Assembly (NCBI RefSeq): GCF_900130045.1
Contig: NZ_FQXT01000005.1
Location: forward strand, 124,001 to 188,000
Direction: 5' to 3'
Length of the DNA: 64,000 bases
Source of the DNA: Leeuwenhoekiella palythoae
GTDB taxonomy: Bacteria; Bacteroidota; Bacteroidia; Flavobacteriales; Flavobacteriaceae
Position numbers and translations under genes: made by a program. Below the pieces are notes generated by a model. That model had not been told where the DNA came from, made no database searches, and saw only the letters and a list, made by a program, of their open reading frames with translations. Below are positions 57,821 to 64,000 of the stretch, in pieces. Each line of letters opens with the position of its first letter. Position 1 is the stretch's first letter.

Positions 57821-59410
57821 ATGAAAAATAAATTTATAATCTTATTAATGCTCGTCATCTCGGCGGGATTTAGTTCTTGTGATGATGGCTTAGAAGAAGT
57901 TAACCTAAACCCTAACGACCCTGAGCTCGTACCTACTGCAAATATTTTTGCATCTGCAACTAAAAGCTATATCGACTTTAGCCGAAACGCTTTTAACTCA
58001 GGACGTTTAACTCAGAACTGGGTAGAATATTGGGGACAAACAGCCTATGCTGATGAAGATCGTTATTTATATCGTGAGTCTTCAGCAGAAAGTATTTACC
58101 AAAATACTTACCTAGTTGCAACAGACTTTAAATCAATCATTGACCTTAACACTGATGAAGCAACAATGGCAGACGCCGCTGCTTCAGGGGATAATGACAA
58201 CCAGATTGCAGCTTCTCGTATTATGTTATCCTATATGTTTTACGAGTTGACTAATTTCTTTGGTGATGTACCTTACTATTCTTATGGTTCGGATAATGAG
58301 AATTTTCAAGCACTTGCTGTAGACGACGATTTAAATCCTGTATTTGCTCCTCAAGAAGAGATCTATGCAGATATTTTAAATGAATTAAGAGAATCTGCAG
58401 ATATGATCAATGTTAATGCTGCTGTGTTTACATCTGGTGATAACATTTTTGGTGGTGATGCTGCAAAATGGAAAAAATTTGCAAACTCTTTAATTCTAAG
58501 AGTTGCAAACAATCTTCGTGATGTAGACCCTACAACTGCTACTAGCGCTATTAATGCCGCTATTCAGTCTGGTGTAATGACTTCTAATGCTGATAACGCT
58601 GTTCAGAGCTACGAAACAGTAGATCTAAACGCTTCACCTTGGTGGAGAGCCTTCATTGGTAGAACTGACTTTGCAGTAACTGCTCCATTTATCAACCTAT
58701 TAAAAGGTGAGACTGGTAACTTTGGTCTTGACCCAAGATTATTTGAGATGGCAGCACCTATTTCAGTAGGTATTGAAGATGTAAAAGATGACAACTATAC
58801 TACAAGTGATGACCCTGCTGACTATGTAGGAGCTCCATACGCTTTTAGAAATATGAATGCACTTCCTTCTACTTCTTACTCGTTTATGAGTAGTAAAGTT
58901 CTAAGACCAGATTACGGTGAGGTACTTATGGAATATTCTGAAGTTGCTTTTATCCTTTCTGAAGAGAATGGATTTGATCAAGCGAACTACGAAGAAGGTG
59001 TACGTGCTTCTATGGAAAAATGGGGTGTTGCTGATGCAGACATCACTGCTTTTGTAAGCACTTTGCCTGCCGCTTCTGAAGAAAACGTACTTAACCAAAA
59101 GTATGTAGCTTTATATATGCAACCTAATACTGCTTACGCAATGTATAGAAGAACTGGTTATCCTAATGTACTTTTAGTACCTGGAGATACAGTTGACTTA
59201 CCACAAAATCAAGTGGACGCTCAAGCAGAAGGAAACAGAATTGAGTCTTACACCTTTGAATCTGGTGTAAATGGCGTAACGGATTTACCTTTCCGTTTAA
59301 GATACCCGCAAATCCTGCAAACGCTTAACGGTGAAAACCGCGCAGCAGCTGCAGCTGATTTAGGTAACGGGGATACGATCTTGAGTAAATTATTCTGGGA
59401 CGTAAACTAA
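57821..59410 (+). CDS. SusD/RagB-type substrate-binding lipoprotein, second copy
   Basis: 529 residues. Lipobox FSSC (Cys 20), then SusD family helices (IMLSYMFYELTNFFGDVPYY; KWKKFANSLILRVANNLRDV) and late YAMYRRTGYPNVL. Ends 7 bases upstream of no further gene: a terminator follows. Partner of the susC 7 bases upstream; together a minimal two-gene uptake unit. Confidence 0.93.
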   Translation: MKNKFIILLMLVISAGFSSCDDGLEEVNLNPNDPELVPTANIFASATKSYIDFSRNAFNSGRLTQNWVEYWGQTAYADEDRYLYRESSAESIYQNTYLVATDFKSIIDLNTDEATMADAAASGDNDNQIAASRIMLSYMFYELTNFFGDVPYYSYGSDNENFQALAVDDDLNPVFAPQEEIYADILNELRESADMINVNAAVFTSGDNIFGGDAAKWKKFANSLILRVANNLRDVDPTTATSAINAAIQSGVMTSNADNAVQSYETVDLNASPWWRAFIGRTDFAVTAPFINLLKGETGNFGLDPRLFEMAAPISVGIEDVKDDNYTTSDDPADYVGAPYAFRNMNALPSTSYSFMSSKVLRPDYGEVLMEYSEVAFILSEENGFDQANYEEGVRASMEKWGVADADITAFVSTLPAASEENVLNQKYVALYMQPNTAYAMYRRTGYPNVLLVPGDTVDLPQNQVDAQAEGNRIESYTFESGVNGVTDLPFRLRYPQILQTLNGENRAAAAADLGNGDTILSKLFWDVN

Positions 59411-59434
59411 TTTTTAAGTTATTATTTGATTTTG

Positions 59435-59462
59435 AAAAGCCACCTTTTAGGTGGCTTTTTTA
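59435..59462 (+). terminator. terminator of the second Sus operon
   Basis: Stem AAAAGCCACC / GGTGGCTTTT, 5-base loop, followed by more T. It begins 24 bases after the susD stop. Confidence 0.9.
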
Positions 59463-59486
59463 TTTCTGCATCTTAAATAACCAACT

Positions 59487-59494
59487 TATCTTTG
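59487..59494 (+). promoter_or_regulatory. -7 box immediately before rlmB
   Basis: TATCTTTG, exact TAnnTTTG consensus, 4 bases before the ATG at 59499. Initiation would fall on the start codon, so the message is probably leaderless. No TTG at the -33 position. Confidence 0.5.
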
Positions 59495-59498
59495 CCCT

Positions 59499-60236
59499 AT
59501 GTCAAAAAGCACAAACATCTACGGAACCCGCGCAATCATCGAAGCGATTCAAGCAGGTAAAGAAATTGGTAAGATTTATCTTCAAAAAGGATTAAGCAAT
59601 CCGCTTTCTAAGGAATTAGAAAAGTTGATTCGTGAGCATGGTATTTCTGTTTCATATGTTCCGCAGGAAAAGCTCTACAAACTTTCAGACCAAAATCATC
59701 AAGGTGCAATTGCGACCATCTCCCCTATTCAATTTGCTGAATTTGAAGCTACTGCTGAAGCGGTTCTCGCCGGTGATAAGCCAGCCCTATTTTTACTTCT
59801 AGATCAGCTCACTGACGTTAGAAATTTTGGCGCAATTATCAGAACTGCAGTATGCACGGGAGTTGATGCGATTATCATTCCTAAATCAGGAGGAGCACCG
59901 GTAACTGACGATACGGTAAAAACATCAGCAGGAGCGATCTTCAACATACCCATTTGTAAAGTTGACCATATCAAGGATGCATTATTCTACTTGCAAGGTT
60001 CTGGAGTACAGATTGTGGCAGCAACCGAAAAGACTGACGATTCTATTTACGATTTAGATTATTCTTCACCAACTGCGCTTGTTATGGGAAGTGAAGGAAA
60101 AGGAGTTACTCCCGGTGTATTAAAATTGGTAGATCACAAAGCAAAACTACCTATGGCAGGTACTATTAGTTCGCTAAATGTTTCGGTAGCATGTGGTGCA
60201 TTTCTCTATGAAGTTGTGAGACAACGCCTTAAGTAA
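59499..60236 (+). CDS. rlmB: 23S rRNA (guanosine-2'-O)-methyltransferase, RlmB type
   Basis: 245 residues. N-terminal substrate-binding L30e-like domain (MSKSTNIYGTRAIIEAIQAG ... NHQGAIATISP) then the SPOUT knot: LLDQLTDVRNFGAIIRTAVC, VMGSEGKGV and the closing PMAGTISSLNVSVACGAFLY. E. coli RlmB methylates 23S G2251. Start fixed by the family's usual N-terminus. Its 3' end overlaps the rhomboid gene by 8 bases tail-to-tail. Confidence 0.9.
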   Translation: MSKSTNIYGTRAIIEAIQAGKEIGKIYLQKGLSNPLSKELEKLIREHGISVSYVPQEKLYKLSDQNHQGAIATISPIQFAEFEATAEAVLAGDKPALFLLLDQLTDVRNFGAIIRTAVCTGVDAIIIPKSGGAPVTDDTVKTSAGAIFNIPICKVDHIKDALFYLQGSGVQIVAATEKTDDSIYDLDYSSPTALVMGSEGKGVTPGVLKLVDHKAKLPMAGTISSLNVSVACGAFLYEVVRQRLK

Positions 60237-60936
60237 GTCGATCTTCGTCATCATCCTCTTCCAGAGGCGGATCAATAAAGTTTCCATCTTTATCAAATTG
60301 CTGTAAAAAAGGATCGTCCTCCGGATTATAAGCTTCGGTTTCCCAAACATACTTTACGGGCTTTGCTATTTTCGATTTAATCACAAAAGCTAAAACCAGT
60401 CCGGTTACAAATCCTGAAAGATGCCCCTCCCAACTCATTCCGTCTCTTATGGGCATAGTTCCCCAGATCAGACTTCCATAGAGGAAAACCACTATGAGGG
60501 AAAAGGCAGTCAGCCTATAATGTTTAGACCAAATTCCTTTAAAGAATAAAAAAGAAGCCAGACCATAAACTACGCCACTGGCTCCAATATGGTACGCCTC
60601 GCGACCAATAAGCCAGGTTCCCAGCCCTGAACCTATTGCTACCCAAAAAAGCACACGCCCTGCCACCGGTTTATAGAAATAGATTAACCCTGCCATCAAA
60701 ACCAAAACAGGAACGCTATTATGCCACAAATGGCTCAAATTAGAATGTATAAAGGGTGAAAAAATGATACCCAACAATCCTTTCAGATCACGTGGCAAAA
60801 CGCCATAAGGGGTGAAATTAAAACCAAATTTCAACTCAAACCAAAAAACCAGCCAAAGCGTGAGCACTCCTATTAAAGGATACAACACCACTCCTGTGGT
60901 GAATTGAAAAGCCGACGTTTGTTTTTTAGCGCTCAT
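60229..60936 (-). CDS. rhomboid-family intramembrane serine protease
   Basis: 235 residues, about six membrane helices. The active Ser is in GASGVVYGLASFLFF and the His in WEGHLSGFVTGL, the standard Ser-His dyad. A cytosolic acidic tail closes the protein (EEDDDEDRLT). Rhomboids cleave membrane proteins within or next to the bilayer; the natural substrate is unknown. The C-terminal end overlaps the rlmB stop. Confidence 0.9.
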   Translation of the reverse strand: MSAKKQTSAFQFTTGVVLYPLIGVLTLWLVFWFELKFGFNFTPYGVLPRDLKGLLGIIFSPFIHSNLSHLWHNSVPVLVLMAGLIYFYKPVAGRVLFWVAIGSGLGTWLIGREAYHIGASGVVYGLASFLFFKGIWSKHYRLTAFSLIVVFLYGSLIWGTMPIRDGMSWEGHLSGFVTGLVLAFVIKSKIAKPVKYVWETEAYNPEDDPFLQQFDKDGNFIDPPLEEDDDEDRLT

Positions 60937-61013
60937 AGTATTCGGTAATCTAGCAATACTTTAGCCAAAATCATAAAGTAAGAAATACTGGCAGTTTATC
61001 TGCTACAATTAAA

Positions 61014-61021
61014 TATTTTTG
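61014..61021 (+). promoter_or_regulatory. -7 box immediately before rarA
   Basis: TATTTTTG, exact TAnnTTTG consensus, 5 bases before the ATG at 61027, another leaderless arrangement. No clear -33 element. Confidence 0.4.
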
Positions 61022-61026
61022 AAGCT

Positions 61027-62304
61027 ATGAATACACCATTAGCCGAACGTTTACGTCCTAAAACGTTAGCCGATTATTTGAGCCAAGAACATCTGGTTGG
61101 TGACAAGGGTTCGCTAACCTCATCAATAAAATCTGGGGTAATCCCATCATTGATTTTATGGGGTCCGCCTGGCGTGGGTAAAACGACTTTAGCTTCTATC
61201 ATTGCAGAAGAATCTAAGCGGCCGTTTTATGTTTTAAGCGCGATCAACAGCGGTGTAAAAGATGTACGCGAAGTCATTGATAAAGCTAAGAATGCCGGCG
61301 GATTGTTTACACAAAAAAATCCGTTATTGTTTATTGATGAGATTCATCGGTTTAGCAAATCGCAACAAGACTCCTTACTGGCTGCGGTTGAAAAAGGCTG
61401 GGTAACATTAATAGGCGCGACCACCGAAAACCCAAGTTTTGAGGTGATTCCCGCACTATTGTCCCGTTGTCAAGTATATGTTTTGAATCCGTTTTCTGCA
61501 GACGACCTCAGAGCGCTTTTAAAGCGGGCTATGCAGCAAGATACTATATTATCCAAAAAAGATATCGAACTGCAAGAGACCGAAGCGCTATTGCGTATAA
61601 GTGGTGGTGACGCCCGCAAACTCTTGAATATTTTTGAACTTTTAGTGACCACCGAAACTTCAGAAAAAGTCGTGATCACTAATGCAATGGTGCAGCAAAA
61701 AGTACAGCAAAATACGGTGATGTATGACAAAACCGGTGAGCAGCACTACGATATCATTTCAGCTTTTATAAAGTCTATAAGAGGTAGCGATCCCAACGCA
61801 GCAGTTTATTATCTCGCTCGTATGTTAGAAGGTGGCGAAGATCTCAAGTTTATTGCAAGACGCTTGATCATTTTAGCCTCAGAAGATATTGGCAATGCCA
61901 ACCCAACTGCCTTGATAATGGCGACGAATGCGTTTACTGCTGTAACCACAATAGGCTATCCTGAATCTCGTATTATTCTGAGTCAATGCGTAACCTATCT
62001 CGCTACTTCGCCTAAAAGTAATGCGTCGTATATGGCGATCAATAAAGCGCAGCAGCTCGTTAAACAAACAGGCGATCTACCTATACCCCTTGCCTTGCGC
62101 AATGCGCCTACTAAGCTTATGAAGGAATTGGGTTATGGTGATGAATATAAATACTCTCACGACGGCGCGGGCAACTTTATTGCACAAGAATTTCTTCCGG
62201 AGGAGATCGCGAATCAAAAGCTATATGATCCCGGTGCTAACGCACGTGAAGATGGCATTAGAAAATTTCTTAAAAACCGCTGGGGAGACAAGTACAATTA
62301 TTAA
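61027..62304 (+). CDS. rarA: replication-associated recombination protein A (MgsA/RarA)
   Basis: 425 residues. AAA+ ATPase: P-loop [17 protein letters not shown], Walker [21 protein letters not shown], sensor [20 protein letters not shown], and the C-terminal RarA oligomerisation domain ([38 protein letters not shown]). Relative of the clamp loader; acts at stalled replication forks. Complete and ordinary. Confidence 0.96.
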   Translation: MNTPLAERLRPKTLADYLSQEHLVGDKGSLTSSIKSGVIPSLILWGPPGVGKTTLASIIAEESKRPFYVLSAINSGVKDVREVIDKAKNAGGLFTQKNPLLFIDEIHRFSKSQQDSLLAAVEKGWVTLIGATTENPSFEVIPALLSRCQVYVLNPFSADDLRALLKRAMQQDTILSKKDIELQETEALLRISGGDARKLLNIFELLVTTETSEKVVITNAMVQQKVQQNTVMYDKTGEQHYDIISAFIKSIRGSDPNAAVYYLARMLEGGEDLKFIARRLIILASEDIGNANPTALIMATNAFTAVTTIGYPESRIILSQCVTYLATSPKSNASYMAINKAQQLVKQTGDLPIPLALRNAPTKLMKELGYGDEYKYSHDGAGNFIAQEFLPEEIANQKLYDPGANAREDGIRKFLKNRWGDKYNY

Positions 62305-62343
62305 GACTACTTCGAGATCTTATTTCTTTTATCGCGCGGCCAT

Positions 62344-62401
62344 AAAAAAACCTCGTTTCAAAGGTTATTTCTCTCAGCGAAAAACAACATTTAAAACGAG
62401 G
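62344..62401 (-). terminator. terminator of the 62422-63321 gene
   Basis: Stem CCTCGTTT / AAACGAGG with a long 35-base loop; on the minus strand followed by TTTTTTTATG. It starts 21 bases after the stop of the secreted-protein gene. Its tail also lies between rarA and that gene, where it could act on rarA in part. Confidence 0.65.
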
Positions 62402-62421
62402 CTCTCTGTAATTCTATGTAT

Positions 62422-63321
62422 TTACTCCTGTGTAAAAATCATTTTTACCAGTCCGCTTACACCCTTTATTTCGCGTTCTACGGTGAATTCTGTGCCATTG
62501 TAGTATCCTACTCCAGTGAATTGTGAGGTATTCACTAAATAAGACCCCGCAGAAGTTTTGGTAGCAGTTCCTATTTTGCTACTTCCTTCATAAACATCAA
62601 ATCCATTTGCAGTCGCTCGCATACTAAAAGCTCCATCTGCACTAGTCAACACCGTTTTAATATCTTGTTCAATTTCTGCTTCATTAGTAGCCGCGTTATT
62701 TGTTTCTGCATCAATTGCGGTGCTTACTTCTTCCTTGATAACCACATCGCTATTTTTTGGTATTGCTATAACCACAACCTCCTTTTTTGGCGGTTTATTG
62801 TTTGCTACTGCATCAACCAGAGTTTGCGGCGCTTCCTCTTCTTCTTCTACCTCTTCTATCAGCTCTGCTCGCTCTACGATGGCATCAGAATACGTATACC
62901 CGTATTCTTCTTCAAGTTCTTCAAATGCATCCCTAAAAGCATCCTGATGTCCTCCTTTAAAATCCTTGATCTTACTTTTCCCTTCTGGAAGTACAAAAAC
63001 TTCTTTCCCTCTACAATTCACTAAAGTGATCAAAGCTTTCGTACTCAAAAAACCACTAATATCTGCACGTGCATACAGAGTATTGCATCCTGAAGCATTA
63101 AGATCATCCGGAAGCTGCTCATTTTCTAAATAAGCATCAAAGCCGTATTTAATGAATAAAAAACGAGTCAACGCATTTAGTTCATATTGTCCGGCCTCAT
63201 CCTGAAATTCAAATTTCTGCGGTATAACGATGTATTTATAATCTTTTAGTTCTTGCGCGGAAACCGATGTTAACGAAATGAAAGCGATAAACGCAAGTAA
63301 AATATAGTGTCTTGTATTCAT
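62422..63321 (-). CDS. secreted protein of unknown function, coupled to DUF5723
   Basis: 299 residues with a signal peptide (MNTRHYILLAFIAFISLTSVSAQ). An N-terminal ~140-residue domain (YKYIVIPQKFEFQDEAGQYE ... FEELEEEYGYTY) is followed by an acidic stretch (EEVEEEEEAPQ), a linker and a C-terminal beta-rich part (GFDVYEGSSKIGTATKTSAG). I do not recognise the family. Its ATG overlaps the stop of the DUF5723 gene by one base, so the two proteins are made together and probably work together at the outer membrane. Confidence 0.7.
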   Translation of the reverse strand: MNTRHYILLAFIAFISLTSVSAQELKDYKYIVIPQKFEFQDEAGQYELNALTRFLFIKYGFDAYLENEQLPDDLNASGCNTLYARADISGFLSTKALITLVNCRGKEVFVLPEGKSKIKDFKGGHQDAFRDAFEELEEEYGYTYSDAIVERAELIEEVEEEEEAPQTLVDAVANNKPPKKEVVVIAIPKNSDVVIKEEVSTAIDAETNNAATNEAEIEQDIKTVLTSADGAFSMRATANGFDVYEGSSKIGTATKTSAGSYLVNTSQFTGVGYYNGTEFTVEREIKGVSGLVKMIFTQE

Positions 63322-64000
63322 TAGTTTTTATTTGAAATTAATTGTAAACCAATTTGAAAACTGGCTGTATTTGAGTCGGCAATATTTGAATATGAAAGTA
63401 AGTTATCTGCCGCTAAATACACATTAAAACTACGGATTTTAGCAGAAATTAGAAAGCCCACATTTGTGTAGGTAAAAGCATCAATTCCGTATGTAAGTTT
63501 TGTATTTAAGAACGAAGTAAGTGGTGCATCCAAAAATGCCGTCAACCCTGCTTGCACTCCGCGAGGTCGTTTGATCGCCATAGCCTGCAAACCTGTTTTA
63601 AACCGAAAACGATCTTCTTCAGGCTTTAAACAATTACAATCTAAACGCTCACCAAAAGCATAGCTTAGTCCTCCCAGCAAAGTTACTGGGCGCAATACGG
63701 TATATTGAATATCGGCGCGCTCGTCAAAAGTCATATTTTCCCTGAATTCATCCTCGAGATCGGTCCAGTAGGGTCGTATCACCATATTATTATCAACCAC
63801 AGAAGGGAAAATAAATTCAATACCATCAAACGTAAAATCGCCTTCACCATAATACTCATACGTATTGCTGCTATAATGAATAAAACCCAGATCTAGCAGA
63901 CTTCCGCTCACACCCCAGCGTTCATTCAATTTATAAGAAAAACCTAGATCTATACCCGCTCCATAATTTCCGCTGAAGACCGAATTTTGCAGAATTTGCG
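63321..64000 (-). CDS. DUF5723-family outer-membrane protein, 5' end outside the window
   Basis: Partial: the frame is open to the window end on the minus strand, so the N-terminus and any signal lie beyond 64000. The visible part (LQNSVFSGNYGAGIDLGFSY ... GVSGSLLDLGFIHYSS ... LNTKLTYGIDAFTYTNVGFL) has the alternating aromatic/glycine pattern of an outer-membrane beta barrel of the DUF5723 family found in Flavobacteriia. An internal ATG at 63929 is not the start. Function of the family is unknown. Confidence 0.8.
   Translation of the reverse strand, partial: QILQNSVFSGNYGAGIDLGFSYKLNERWGVSGSLLDLGFIHYSSNTYEYYGEGDFTFDGIEFIFPSVVDNNMVIRPYWTDLEDEFRENMTFDERADIQYTVLRPVTLLGGLSYAFGERLDCNCLKPEEDRFRFKTGLQAMAIKRPRGVQAGLTAFLDAPLTSFLNTKLTYGIDAFTYTNVGFLISAKIRSFNVYLAADNLLSYSNIADSNTASFQIGLQLISNKN

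Overview
The window is core-genome sequence from a member of the Bacteroidota, most likely the family Flavobacteriaceae. The evidence is the complete Bacteroidota-type ribosomal gene order, two SusC/SusD pairs, an ECF sigma/FecR/TonB-receptor module, DUF5723 and AI-2E families, promoters of the TTG ... TAnnTTTG type instead of -35/-10, and no consistent Shine-Dalgarno sequences. The DNA is moderately AT-rich throughout. I see no phage, insertion sequence, CRISPR array, rRNA or tRNA.

Layout. 1-7.5 kb (+): a mixed run of small housekeeping and unknown genes: HerA-like ATPase (cut by the window edge), a lipoprotein, a cupin, a small membrane protein, an alpha/beta hydrolase, rluF, a Rho-N-like protein, a VOC protein, an AI-2E permease, a DCC thioredoxin-like protein and polyphosphate glucokinase. 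7.6-10 kb (-): ffh-folD. 10.2-15.4 kb: an acidic repeat lipoprotein divergent from an ECF sigma, an anti-sigma FecR and a TonB-dependent receptor carrying an STN signalling domain. 15.4-22.7 kb: argS, unknown genes, a probable decayed gene, an SDR/DUF2867 protein and a BCCT transporter. 21.8-29 kb (-): ctlX, a DDAH-like hydrolase, gltA, eno, carA and a secreted protein, downstream of the ribosomal block. 29-46.1 kb (-): one long str-S10-spc-alpha cluster, rpsL to rplQ, with secY, infA, rpoA and fusA. 46.3-59.4 kb (+): an Omp85-like protein, then susC-susD-lipoprotein and susC-susD. 59.5-64 kb: rlmB, rhomboid, rarA and a secreted protein coupled to DUF5723.

How it works together. Most of the window is translation and secretion machinery plus central metabolism. 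The accessory interest lies in outer-membrane uptake (two SusCD pairs and the sigma/FecR/receptor system) and in non-coding structure. The most unusual signals are non-coding: two tandem units of a shared 14-nt box plus intrinsic terminator between eno and gltA, with an upstream sequence that could pair with the box; a terminator-like hairpin between rpsJ and rplC inside the ribosomal cluster; an identical 18-nt element just before both susC start codons; and several -7 boxes so close to the ATG that the mRNAs are probably leaderless.
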